From: Acidobacteriota bacterium
GTDB taxonomy: Bacteria; Acidobacteriota; Terriglobia; UBA7540
DNA: 49,054 nucleotides
Reading direction: 5' to 3'
Assembly: GCA_021817045.1 (NCBI GenBank)
Contig: JAKAWG010000034.1
Location: forward strand, 1-49,054
The position numbers were made by a program, and so were the translations under genes. The notes under the pieces were generated by a model, which saw only the letters and a program-made list of their open reading frames with translations, made no database searches and had not been told where the DNA came from. Below, in pieces: positions 1 through 7,882 of the stretch. Position 1 is the first letter of the stretch. Each line of letters starts with the position of its first letter.

Positions 1-1
1 G

Positions 2-658
2 GGAAAAAATACCTCCATGACTCGCGTGGCCGTCCTTTCGCTTCATCAGGTCAACACTTTTCTTCTTCTTGCTTTCCTTGCTCTAACGGCGAAGTCGGCC
101 GGCCTTGAACGGACCACGGCAGACGCCGGGCTTGGGTCACTGCCTCAGTCCTCCGGTCTCTTCGCCGCTTATGCCGGCGGCCTGGTCGGCACGCTTGCGC
201 TTGCAATCACCGGAACGATCGCCGCGCTGGCGGATTCGCTGTTTCACCCGGCTTCGCTGTCTCAGGGCCTTAATTGGGATTTTTCCAGTTCCGCACCCAG
301 TGAGCTCCTGCAACTGCGAATCATCCATCCTGCACTCGCTGTGTTTGTGGGAGGCTTCCTCGCGGTGCTTGCCGCCCACGTCCTGATCTCGCCCGCGCCC
401 GGTTCTGCGAAGCGTGCCGCCCGTTGGCTGCTTGGCCTCGTCGTTCTTCAATTCTTTTTCGGCGTCCTCAACGTGGTGCTTCTAGCTCCGGTATGGATGC
501 AAATGCTGCACCTGCTAACCGCCGACCTCATCTGGATTACCCTGGTCCTGCTCGCGGCCGCCCACCTTGGTTGGGGAACGACACGGCTTCCTGCCTGGTT
601 TGCCAAACCCGTTTTGTTCCCGAGTTCGCACAAGACGGTGAGACTGACTTCAAAATAG
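2..658 (+). CDS. ctaA: Heme A synthase (COX15/CtaA family), 5'-truncated by the window edge
   Basis: Hydrophobic protein matching the C-terminal half of COX15/CtaA, the membrane enzyme that oxidises heme O to heme A for aa3-type cytochrome oxidases. The frame is open to the first base of the window, and a family protein is normally about 300 residues, so the visible 219 codons lack the N-terminal helices; the ATG at 17 is probably internal. Visible family signatures are a helix starting SLHQVNTFLLLAFLALTA, then RIIHPALAVFVGG, then FGVLNVVLLAPVWMQMLHLL, each carrying a His that could be a heme ligand. It ends with TAG and converges on rdgB. The start cannot be seen. Confidence 0.82.
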   Translation, partial: GKNTSMTRVAVLSLHQVNTFLLLAFLALTAKSAGLERTTADAGLGSLPQSSGLFAAYAGGLVGTLALAITGTIAALADSLFHPASLSQGLNWDFSSSAPSELLQLRIIHPALAVFVGGFLAVLAAHVLISPAPGSAKRAARWLLGLVVLQFFFGVLNVVLLAPVWMQMLHLLTADLIWITLVLLAAAHLGWGTTRLPAWFAKPVLFPSSHKTVRLTSK

Positions 659-703
659 AATGACCGTTTTCTGTGTCGCGCCGGGGCCCCACACGCACGT
701 CAG

Positions 704-782
704 AAGGCAAAAGGTCGGAACCGTAGGTATATGCCGGCTTATGCGTGGTGATTTTTGACCTTTGACTTTCAACTTTTGCCTT
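704..782. terminator. Long-loop inverted repeat between convergent genes
   Basis: AAGGCAAAAG at 704-713 is perfectly complementary to CTTTTGCCTT at 773-782, flanking about 60 bases between the 3' ends of the heme A synthase gene and rdgB. The right arm overlaps the last codons of rdgB. The position fits a bidirectional terminator, but the loop is long and there is no clear U-tract, so function is inferred only. Confidence 0.35.
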
Positions 783-1428
783 CCCTTGCCACCAACGCGT
801 CAAGCAACTTGCGGAAGGCGATGCCGCGATGAGAGACGGCAAACTTTTCGTCGGCGCTGAGTTCGGCAAAAGTTCGTCCGAGCGGAGGGTAGAAGAAATA
901 AGGGTCGTAGCCGAACCCGCCTGCGCCGCGCGCGGTTTCGATGATCAGGCCGGCCGCTTCGCCGTATGCGATGTGCCGGATTTTGCTATCATCGGCCAGG
1001 GCAATGACGCAAACATACCGGGCCAAGAAGCCATTGCTTGGCGACGCGCTGGCGAGCATCCGAGGCGATTGCTGTTTTCTCTCGGCCACCTTCGCGAGTT
1101 CTCGCAGAAGTTTCTGATTGTTCTCCACATCGGTCGCTTGTGGCCCGGCAAATCGGGCGGAAAAGACGCCCGGCGCACCACCGAGCGCGCCCACTGAAAT
1201 CCCGGAATCATCGGCAAAGACAAGCCCGCGTGTGAGCGCCGCATAGTGAAGCGCTTTCTTGACCGCGTTTGCTTCAAACGTGTCGCCGTCTTCGACGCAG
1301 GGCGGAAGATCCTGAATCCCGGGCAAGGGCTCAACGGCAATACCGCGCGCGTTGGCCGCGAGGCGGAACTCCCGAAGCTTGCCAGGGTTGGTGGAAGCTA
1401 GGTATAGGCGTACGCTAGGACGATTCAT
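769..1428 (-). CDS. rdgB: RdgB/HAM1-family XTP/dITP pyrophosphatase
   Basis: Cytosolic house-cleaning enzyme that hydrolyses non-canonical purine nucleotides (ITP, dITP, XTP) to monophosphates and pyrophosphate. The 219-residue length is close to the family norm. Hallmarks are all present: ASTNPGK at residues 11-17 (substrate/metal loop), FADDSG at 71-76, GFGYDP at 171-176 and SHRG at 199-202. The ATG start overlaps the rph stop by 4 bases (ATGA), indicating translational coupling. It is the last gene of the amidase-GerMN-rph-rdgB operon. Residues 115-130 form a slightly longer, basic insertion than I would expect; otherwise ordinary. Confidence 0.93.
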   Translation of the reverse strand: MNRPSVRLYLASTNPGKLREFRLAANARGIAVEPLPGIQDLPPCVEDGDTFEANAVKKALHYAALTRGLVFADDSGISVGALGGAPGVFSARFAGPQATDVENNQKLLRELAKVAERKQQSPRMLASASPSNGFLARYVCVIALADDSKIRHIAYGEAAGLIIETARGAGGFGYDPYFFYPPLGRTFAELSADEKFAVSHRGIAFRKLLDALVAREGKS

Positions 1429-2213
1429 GCGGGGGCCGGCAAATCGAGTTTGAGAATAGCGCGCTGAGCGGCGTGAAGCCTATTAATGGCCGGGCGTGCG
1501 GCTTCAACGAGCCGGTTGAGGTCATCGAGGCTATACGAGTGGCGTTCTGCGGTGGCCTGAATCTCCACGAGTTGGCCCGCGCCCGTCATGGCCACATTCA
1601 GATCGACGTCGGCGTGAGAATCCTCTGCGTAGTCAAGATCGAGCAGAGTTTCTCCGCCCACGATCCCGGCGCTGATCGCAGCGACGTAGTCCTTTAGGGG
1701 CGAGCGGCGCAGCGCGCCCAACTCGCGGAGCTTTTCGAAGGCGAGGCCGAGCGCAACGAGCGCGCCCGTGACCGAGGTGGTCCGCGTGCCGCCGTCCGCG
1801 CGGATCACGTCGCAATCAATCCAGACGGTCCGCTCGCCGAGCGCCTCGAGGTCGGTCACGGCGCGCAAGGCCCGGCCGATGAGCCGCTGAATTTCCATGC
1901 TGCGCCCTCCCTGCCGTCCTTTTATAACCTCGCGTGGGGTACGCGTCTCGGTCGAGCGCGGGATCATGCCGTATTCGCTGGTGATCCAACCGCTGCCACA
2001 GCCTTTCAGAAAAGGAGGCACGCCGTCGTCGATCGAAGCGGTGCAGATGACCTGCGTCTCGCCCAGGCGGATCAGCACCGACCCTTCGGCCGACGAAATG
2101 AAATGAGGAACGATTTCAACGGGCCGCAACTCGCTAGCCGCGCGCCCGCCCGCCCGCATCAGCTTACCGCCTGAATAGAAGAGCCCGGAAACTTGTTTGG
2201 GTGTTGAGAACAT
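1425..2213 (-). CDS. rph: Ribonuclease PH
   Basis: Phosphorolytic 3'-5' exoribonuclease that trims tRNA 3' ends using inorganic phosphate; family members assemble as hexamers. Recognised by RAGGRAASELRPVEI near the N terminus, the central SEYGMIPRST and KGRQGGRSMEIQRLIGRALR block, and DCDVIRADGGTRTTSVTGA. The upstream ATG (2213) gives 262 residues with an 18-residue leader that most RNase PH proteins lack. The ATG at 2159 (MRAGGRAA...) matches the usual start and has AGGCGG upstream, so the true start may be 2159. The stop overlaps the rdgB start by 4 bases and the GerMN gene ends 14 bases upstream, so the genes are co-transcribed. Confidence 0.94.
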   Translation of the reverse strand: MFSTPKQVSGLFYSGGKLMRAGGRAASELRPVEIVPHFISSAEGSVLIRLGETQVICTASIDDGVPPFLKGCGSGWITSEYGMIPRSTETRTPREVIKGRQGGRSMEIQRLIGRALRAVTDLEALGERTVWIDCDVIRADGGTRTTSVTGALVALGLAFEKLRELGALRRSPLKDYVAAISAGIVGGETLLDLDYAEDSHADVDLNVAMTGAGQLVEIQATAERHSYSLDDLNRLVEAARPAINRLHAAQRAILKLDLPAPA

Positions 2214-2227
2214 AAGACCTCATGGAT

Positions 2228-2827
2228 TTAAGGTGAGGCCGAGGCCTGCGGCAGGTTGGGGACGTAAAAGCCGGTTAAGTCGGCGTGCCCGTCCAGCGTA
2301 TTGACCTGCTGGCCTTCGACCAGGATCTTCACTCGCTTTACGGCCGGGATGTTGGCGGCGAGCGAGTCCACGACGGAATAAAGCGACAGCGTTTCGCTCG
2401 AAATGCCCACTGGAAAATCTTCCCGGATCGTGTTGGAAAAGTCCAAATAAGCATCACCGCTTGCGGTAAGGAACACCGCGCGCAATGCGGTGGACGGAGG
2501 CAAGGCGCGGGCGTGTCCCGCCTGCGGGCCTTCGATCAAAGCCAAAACGATCTGCCGGATTCGGTCTTCGTTGTTCGAGGCCAAGGCCATCACCCGCGCT
2601 TCCGGATCAAGCTTGCCCGTGTCGAAATCCGGGAAGTAAAGTGTGACGGCTACCTTCGCGGCGGATTCGGGCGCAAGCGCTTCCTGCCGGAGCTGAGCTG
2701 TTATCTCTCCTTCCGGCTTCGTGCGGATTTGGAAGAAATTGCGGCGCACGAGCCTCCGCAGGTAGAAGCCACCCGCGATGAGCGCTGGGACGGCGAGCAA
2801 CAACAAGATGAGGCTGCGCTTGCTCAT
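2228..2827 (-). CDS. GerMN-domain membrane-anchored protein
   Basis: 199-residue protein with an N-terminal hydrophobic anchor (SLILLLLAVPALIAGGFYL) followed by an envelope-facing GerMN domain. Typical features are VTLYFPDFDTGKL at the domain start, a conserved LIEGP motif, and the C-terminal SLYSVVDSLAANIPAVKRV and VEGQQVNTLDGHADL blocks. GerMN domains occur in Bacillus GerM and in peptidoglycan- or sporulation-associated proteins; no enzymatic role is established. The ATG overlaps the stop of the upstream amidase gene (ATGA, 2824-2827), suggesting a joint role in cell-wall metabolism. The organism need not sporulate; the domain is widespread. Confidence 0.85.
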   Translation of the reverse strand: MSKRSLILLLLAVPALIAGGFYLRRLVRRNFFQIRTKPEGEITAQLRQEALAPESAAKVAVTLYFPDFDTGKLDPEARVMALASNNEDRIRQIVLALIEGPQAGHARALPPSTALRAVFLTASGDAYLDFSNTIREDFPVGISSETLSLYSVVDSLAANIPAVKRVKILVEGQQVNTLDGHADLTGFYVPNLPQASASP

Positions 2828-4614
2828 GAGGGAGGTGCCACTCCTGACAATTGCGCCAAAGCTGCGGCGGCCGCCGAGGCGACCTGCTGCTGGAAGCTGG
2901 GCTGAGCGATGGCGCCGGCCTTCATCGCCGGTGAAAGCGTACCCACTTCAATTGCTACGGCGGGTGCGGCGATGCTGCGGAGCTGCCGCACCGGAACTGC
3001 TTCGGCGGGAGGGACGATAGCACCGGAGATTTGCGAGAAGCGCTCGTCCAGCATTTGTGCCAGCCGCTGGCTCGCCGCCTGCTGGGGTTCCTGCGCCTGA
3101 TTCCAAACCACAAAGAACGGCGAACCACTCGTTGCGCTGGGAGACGAGGCCTGGTAAGTGTATACGGCGATCACCGGCGAGCGGTCACCGAGTTCACCCG
3201 CATGAAACGTGACAAAGGCTGCAGGAAGCGAGGTATTTGCGGTGACTGTCCGCTGGCTGAAACTGGGGTCAGAATCCCCCACGCGCGTCAGCACGATGCG
3301 AAACTTTCCGCCGGCTTGAAGGTCCGTGGCTGTTTGGGCAACCATGGCGGCTGCGAGGTTCTTCTCAAGAATCCCATCCAGGCTTCGTGCGCCGGTGTCC
3401 GCGCCGCCGTGTCCGGCGTCAAGCACGATAACTGGCAAAGGCGGAGCAACCGGCGCGGGCGGAGCAGAAGGAGCCGGCTTTGCCGGCGCGGCTGGCCCGG
3501 GCTTTTGTGGAGGTGGGAGTGCCGGAGGCCGCGCGGCCTGCGCTTGCACAGCCGCAGGCGCCTGCGGTGCGACAACGTTGGCGATGAGCACCCGCTCTCC
3601 TCCTGTAAGCTGGGTATAAAAATTGAGCCCGGATTCCCCAGGCACGAGGATGAGCTTGGGCCTGCCGTCGTGGTCGTCAAACCGCAGTTCCTTAATGTAG
3701 GGATTGTGAAAACGAATGACGCGCTCCATCGGAGCCACAGCGGCACCGTTGAGAAACATCACCCATTTTCCGTTCGTTGAGGCGGTTCGGACGCCGACCT
3801 TTCCGGTGAACTGAATCAGGAGTTCCGCTCCAGAGGGTTTAGCCTGGAGGCTTGTCGTGAACGACACCGGGTGGACGTTGCCGAGGAACGCGCGACGCGT
3901 GCCGGACTGATAGAGGATGTTTTCCCCGGAGAGGCCCGGCAACACGAGCGTGAGAAAGGAAACGGGAACTTGCCACTCCCCGTCGGCGCGCAGCACCGGC
4001 CGCAACAGGTTGATGGTGCGCTTGCCGATCCGCATCTTGCTACGGTTCAGACGGAAGCGCAGGCGCGAGCCGTTGAACCAGACCTCAAGCGAGTTGTGCT
4101 TTTCCACCAGTCCAGTCACCTGTCCGCTGAGATTAAGCACCGGGAGCAAAGGCAAATAAAGCGTGCCTTGGAGCATCTGGGAAGGAACGATTTTGCTCCC
4201 CTGAGGCAGATAAAAAACAAAATTTTCACTTCGCAGGCGCCGCCCAGGCCAGAGAATGAAACCAACTCCCAAGAAAAGCGCGGCCACCAGGACGGCGCGT
4301 GAGTCGAGACGGAAAGGACGGAGCAAGCTGGAGCTTAAATCCTTGGCTACGAAATCAAAGTCATCCGCTACTCTTCGATTATACGGGAGTTGAATCCGCT
4401 GCGAAACGGGAGCGCTCCGCTGGCGTGCTCGCTTCCGATTCCCGATTTGAGCCGGTGATGACCAATTCCCGATTTGACGTGGTCCTGTCCAAATCCCGAT
4501 TGGGGTGACAATTCGGTTTACGCGAAAGCGCCCAGGGGTTCCAGTGCTCAGTCCAATTCCCGATTTGACGCGGTCCTGTCCAGATAAGTGGCTCGATGTG
4601 ACAAAAAAAGTCAA
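2824..4614 (-). CDS. N-acetylmuramoyl-L-alanine amidase (Amidase_3), start uncertain
   Basis: Cell-wall amidase cleaving the bond between MurNAc and L-Ala of the stem peptide. The C-terminal catalytic domain begins at PVIVLDAGHGGADTGA (zinc-binding His in DAGHGG), continues with EKNLAAAMV and VLTRVGDSD, and includes FVTFHAGEL. A Pro/Ala-rich linker separates it from an N-terminal beta-rich region resembling copper-amine-oxidase-N/AMIN-type wall-binding domains. A membrane segment lies near residues 107-122 (AVLVAALFLGVGFILW). The first roughly 80 residues of the longest frame translate 29-base repeats and are probably not real; no ATG is available nearer the membrane segment, so a TTG near 4326 is a candidate start. 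It heads the operon. Confidence 0.85.
   Translation of the reverse strand: MTFFVTSSHLSGQDRVKSGIGLSTGTPGRFRVNRIVTPIGIWTGPRQIGNWSSPAQIGNRKRARQRSAPVSQRIQLPYNRRVADDFDFVAKDLSSSLLRPFRLDSRAVLVAALFLGVGFILWPGRRLRSENFVFYLPQGSKIVPSQMLQGTLYLPLLPVLNLSGQVTGLVEKHNSLEVWFNGSRLRFRLNRSKMRIGKRTINLLRPVLRADGEWQVPVSFLTLVLPGLSGENILYQSGTRRAFLGNVHPVSFTTSLQAKPSGAELLIQFTGKVGVRTASTNGKWVMFLNGAAVAPMERVIRFHNPYIKELRFDDHDGRPKLILVPGESGLNFYTQLTGGERVLIANVVAPQAPAAVQAQAARPPALPPPQKPGPAAPAKPAPSAPPAPVAPPLPVIVLDAGHGGADTGARSLDGILEKNLAAAMVAQTATDLQAGGKFRIVLTRVGDSDPSFSQRTVTANTSLPAAFVTFHAGELGDRSPVIAVYTYQASSPSATSGSPFFVVWNQAQEPQQAASQRLAQMLDERFSQISGAIVPPAEAVPVRQLRSIAAPAVAIEVGTLSPAMKAGAIAQPSFQQQVASAAAAALAQLSGVAPPS
4437..4581. repeat. Cluster of 29-base direct repeats and partial copies
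   Basis: Two 29-base copies at 4462-4490 and 4553-4581 differ at one base (core AATTCCCGATTTGACG then GGTCCTGTCC). Partial copies lie at 4437-4450 (GATTCCCGATTTGA) and near 4490-4503. Spacing is irregular, so this is not a CRISPR array. It sits immediately upstream of, and partly inside, the longest possible amidase frame. Confidence 0.7.
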
Positions 4615-5450
4615 CGCGGAGAAGAGTGGGAGTCTCCGTGCCTAAGCTTGCGGACCGCAAAGAGAAGCACATGTCTCCCCTGCTTCGGGGGATCGGAATG
4701 ACGCCATGCTGATCCGAGCTCTTTCGCTGCGAATCGCGCTGAGCGTCCCGTGGGCCTGCAGCCCACCCCTTACGGGTGGAGATCCGCCCTTTGCTGTCAC
4801 CCCCCAAAAGGCGGCGGGCCAGTGACGCGGCCTGCCGCTTTCGTGAGGATGAGCCGTAAAGGGCGGCGTTTGGCCGCCCCTGCCGCTCCGTCCTTTCCGT
4901 ATCGTGAAAGGCTTCAACAAAGAGGCCACCGAGAGGCTCCGTGATCTGGGTAGTAACGCTTGAGGGCTTCGGAGCGCATACAGAATCTCCGAACCCGAGG
5001 GCCACTGCCGGAATCGCCAGAACGACAAGCGCAATTAGCACAAATTCGCTCACCCTTTCGTTATACACCCATGAATTGAGACAGTGGGGACAGGCGAGAC
5101 AAATGAGACAGTTTTTTTCTTGTCCTTGTTTTGTGCCGGTTGCAAGGGGTCACGACCGCGAGAGGCGATGCCTGGAAATTTCGTTCGATACCCCTCACCC
5201 GGCTCGCTCTGCTCGCCACCCTCCCCCCGAGGGAGAGGGTGCCCGATGTAGGAGGACGGGTGAGGGGTCATTTTCGTTCTTCGGGCAGTCATGAAGCGAC
5301 ATGCGCGGATGCTTTCTAGCTGCGAGTCGGCAGCGCGCTTACCTCGCTAACTGCCGATCTCCTTCCACCCTTACCTAATCATGGGACACTACCATCTGGG
5401 GAAAGGCGTAGTATACAAACAGGTTTCAAAAGCTATGATAAGGAGGCATC
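4615..5450. other. Repeat-rich intergenic region with no convincing gene
   Basis: About 840 bases between divergent genes. It contains an inverted pair CCGCCCTTT (4784-4792) / AAAGGGCGG (4858-4866), a GAGACA-rich stretch around 5078-5112 running into a T-tract, and the hairpin at 5191-5267. A minus-strand frame at 4379-5068 begins with a hydrophobic stretch (VLIALVVLAIPAVALGF) but then runs through repeats and low-complexity basic sequence, so it is not called as a gene. The sedolisin promoter should lie in the last 150 bases; no clear -35/-10 pair was picked out. Confidence 0.6.
5191..5267. repeat. Nested inverted-repeat hairpin element
   Basis: Outer arms CCCCTCACCCG (5191-5201) and CGGGTGAGGGG (5257-5267) are perfectly complementary over 11 bases. 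Inner arms CACCCTC (5217-5223) and GAGGGTG (5235-5241) form a second stem. It resembles the widespread CCCTCACCC-type dispersed palindromes seen between genes in many GC-rich bacteria. Its role is unknown; it may act as a transcript-end or RNA-stabilising structure. Confidence 0.75.
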
Positions 5451-7037
5451 ATGCCGTTTGATCAATATATCGCCATACCGGGAAGCAACCGCCAGCCAAT
5501 GCGCGGAGCGGCAATATCCGGGCCGTGCGACCCTAATGAAGTGGTGCGCGTGACGGTAGTGCTGCGGCGGCGGCCCAGGAGGAGCGCGCCCCCACTCGCC
5601 GAGCTTATTCAGTGGGGTGAGCGGCTGACCCGAAGGCAGTACGCGACGCGTTACGGAGCCGATCCCAAAGAAATTCAACAGGTGGAAGCATTCGCGCAAG
5701 CGAAGGGGCTTACCGTCGAAACTGTCAACGCGGGCGCGCGGACAGTTGCCCTCTCCGGAACCGCGGAGGCCGTTTCGCGCGCGTTTCAGGTGGACCTCTC
5801 GGTTTATACCTATCCCGGAGGCACGTACCGCGGGCGCACCGGGCCCGTCCACATTCCGGCAGAGTTGGAAGACATGGTGCGCGACGTGCTCGGGCTAGAC
5901 AACCGGCCCCAGGCGCATCCTCATTGCCGAGTCAGGCCGAGTCCGGCAGCCGCCGCGTCCACATCGTTCACGGCGCCGCAGGTGGCGGAGCTTTATGACT
6001 ATCCGACGACCGTAAACGGGTCAGGAGAAACCATCGGAATCATTGAACTCGGCGGCGGCTATACCCAGTCCGATCTCACTGCGTACTTCAGCGGACTAGG
6101 GCTGGCAGTGCCGGCGGTATCGTCCGTGTCCGTTGATGACGGACAGAACCAGCCGACGGGGAATCCCAGCGGCGCGGACGCTGAAGTCATGCTCGATATT
6201 GAAGTGGCGGGCGCCGTCGCGCTGGGCACAAAGATCGTGGTCTATTTCGCGCCTAACACGGATGCCGGCTTTCTTGATGCCATCAACGCAGCGGTGACGG
6301 ACAACAAAAACAAGCCGTCGGTGATCTCGATCAGTTGGGGCGGGCCGGAATCGACGTGGACGTCGCAATCGTTGCAGTCTTACAATAGCGCGCTGCAATC
6401 TGCGGCGGCGGTGGGCGTCACGGTTTGCGTCGCCTGCGGCGACAACGGTTCAACGGATGGCGTGACGGATGGCGAGGCGCATGTGGATTTTCCTGCGTCG
6501 AGTCCCTATGCGCTTGCTTGCGGCGGAACGCACCTGACCGGCAGCGGCCAGTCGATTGCGGAGGAGGTTGTATGGAACGATCTTCCCAGTAACGGAGCCA
6601 CAGGCGGCGGCGTGAGCGCAAACTTTGCAATCCCATCGTGGCAGAGCGCGGCGGGCGTGCCGCCTTCGGTAAATCCCGGCAATTTCAAGGGCCGCGGTGT
6701 GCCTGACGTGGCGGGGGACGCCGATCCGCTGACTGGGTATCAAGTCGAAGTGGACGGCTCAAACGAGGTGGTGGGAGGAACGAGCGCCGTCGCACCGTTG
6801 TGGGCCGGGCTAATCGCGCTCTTCAATCAATCGCTTAAGACCTCGGCCGGATATTTGAATCCCAACTTGTATCAGAAGGTGGCCGTGATGGCCGGAACCT
6901 TCCGCGACATTACGTCAGGAAACAACGGCTCCTACCAGGCCAAGGTCGGCTGGGACGCTTGCACAGGCTGGGGCAGTCCGAAGGGAGCGTCTATTCTGGA
7001 GTCGCTCACGGCCGGACCCGCGGACATAACGTCGTAA
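5451..7037 (+). CDS. Sedolisin-family (S53) acid serine-carboxyl peptidase with propeptide
   Basis: 528-residue pro-kumamolisin-type protease, active at acid pH after autocatalytic removal of the N-terminal prodomain (about residues 20-150, VVRVTVVLRRRP to VHIPAELEDMVRDVLGLDN). The catalytic residues are visible: Glu245 and Asp249 in DAEVMLDIE, Asp331 in ACGDNGS (oxyanion hole), and Ser445 in GGTSAVAP. The C-terminal calcium site is marked by FRDITSGNNG and GWDACTGWGSP. The ATG at 5451 follows a strong AAGGAGG. No N-terminal signal peptide is apparent, as in some bacterial kumamolisins, so the export route is unclear. It is monocistronic between repeat-rich gaps and probably supplies peptides from external protein. 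Confidence 0.93.
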   Translation: MPFDQYIAIPGSNRQPMRGAAISGPCDPNEVVRVTVVLRRRPRRSAPPLAELIQWGERLTRRQYATRYGADPKEIQQVEAFAQAKGLTVETVNAGARTVALSGTAEAVSRAFQVDLSVYTYPGGTYRGRTGPVHIPAELEDMVRDVLGLDNRPQAHPHCRVRPSPAAAASTSFTAPQVAELYDYPTTVNGSGETIGIIELGGGYTQSDLTAYFSGLGLAVPAVSSVSVDDGQNQPTGNPSGADAEVMLDIEVAGAVALGTKIVVYFAPNTDAGFLDAINAAVTDNKNKPSVISISWGGPESTWTSQSLQSYNSALQSAAAVGVTVCVACGDNGSTDGVTDGEAHVDFPASSPYALACGGTHLTGSGQSIAEEVVWNDLPSNGATGGGVSANFAIPSWQSAAGVPPSVNPGNFKGRGVPDVAGDADPLTGYQVEVDGSNEVVGGTSAVAPLWAGLIALFNQSLKTSAGYLNPNLYQKVAVMAGTFRDITSGNNGSYQAKVGWDACTGWGSPKGASILESLTAGPADITS

Positions 7038-7087
7038 GAGCTTGACAACGACCCTCGCCGTCACGACCATGATCTCCGCGGAGGTGG

Positions 7088-7260
7088 TCGCAAATTGCGA
7101 CCTCAAACAAACGGCGTGGTGGGCGGCGCTACCACCCTACGCCTTTATCGAGCACGGAGCAGTTATGCTCGCCAGCGTTCTGAACAGTCCTGTAGCTGTC
7201 CAGGCGAGCATCCAGGTCGTTCGGGCTTTCATCTCGCAACCGGCCGCATCGAGACGCTGA
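7088..7260 (+). pseudogene. Remnant of an ORF6N-domain protein with a frameshift
   Basis: Two adjacent frames together spell part of an ORF6N (KilA-N-like, phage/plasmid-associated) domain. From 7088 one frame reads SQIATSNKRRGGRRY. After about 7132 the next frame reads PPYAFIEHGAVMLASVLNS and VRAFISQ before a stop at 7260. Joining them needs one missing base in the codon before PPYAF (consensus YLPYAF). The N-terminal half of the domain is absent upstream, so this is a decayed fragment, probably left by a phage or other mobile element. An apparent 72-residue frame from 7042 is only partly in the true frame. Confidence 0.75.
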
Positions 7261-7303
7261 AGAGGTGTCGAGGTCCACAACTGAAACGTTCAAGGAGACA
7301 GGA

Positions 7304-7882
7304 GTGAAAACACGTTCGGGCATAGCGATGATGGGGCTGTTGGCGTTCTCCCTGCTGTCTTGGATGGCGGCGGCAGCGGACGTCGGCAGCGCGTGGAGCG
7401 GCCCGACTACAGACCCCAGCGGGAATAAACACGACCTCGCGTCAGTATCGAAAGCGGAGGGTGGCACCCTGACCCTCGGGCCCAAAAAGGTTTGGTCGGT
7501 GATTGGCACTACAACACATCCGGCGACGTGGCCCACGGGAGTGACATTCGGTCCCGAAAAGGGCTGGCTGGTGGTCGAGGGCGGAGCCGAACCGGTGCCG
7601 CCTGCGATCGATGCGTTCAATTTTCCACCCCCTTGGGCTAAACCTTCTCAGCGCTCCAGTTGCAAAATCAACTTGCAGCACCACGTTTTTCAGGAACTTG
7701 GTAGAATCACACGATGGCCAATCCACATACTCATCTGCTCGATCGAAGGTTGTTTCTTAAACTCGGCGCGATTGGAGCGGCGCTCCCTCCCGCCGGCGGC
7801 AGAGTCCTCATGGCCGGTCAGGGCGCCAGCGAGACACCCAGCGGTGAGGAACTTCCCAGCGTCCCGAAGCCGAGCGATTTAG
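7304..7882 (+). CDS. Hypothetical secreted protein, possibly 3'-degraded
   Basis: A GTG start at 7304 follows AAGGAGA with good spacing and opens a 192-residue frame with a credible signal peptide (MMGLLAFSLLSWMAAAADV). The next 80 residues contain short Thr/Gly/Val-rich stretches (TLTLGPKKVWSVIGTTTH) that I cannot assign. After about residue 105 composition changes to Arg/Ser/Cys-rich sequence, and the frame overlaps the following gene's start at 7714 by 169 bases. The C-terminal part is therefore probably a read-through after loss of the original 3' end. It could be a remnant of a longer secreted protein. Function unknown. Confidence 0.35.
   Translation: MKTRSGIAMMGLLAFSLLSWMAAAADVGSAWSGPTTDPSGNKHDLASVSKAEGGTLTLGPKKVWSVIGTTTHPATWPTGVTFGPEKGWLVVEGGAEPVPPAIDAFNFPPPWAKPSQRSSCKINLQHHVFQELGRITRWPIHILICSIEGCFLNSARLERRSLPPAAESSWPVRAPARHPAVRNFPASRSRAI

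Noticed and set aside
3031..3780. 249-residue plus-strand frame
   Set aside because: It is antisense to the well-supported amidase gene and is rich in Arg and Cys with no recognisable domain.
4437..4581. Possible CRISPR-like array of 29-base repeats
   Set aside because: Only two full copies with irregular spacing of 62 bases and degenerate partial copies; no cas genes nearby.
4379..5068. 229-residue minus-strand frame with a hydrophobic N terminus
   Set aside because: After the first 45 residues it translates repeats and low-complexity basic sequence also used in other frames, and it overlaps the amidase N-terminal region; no family recognised.
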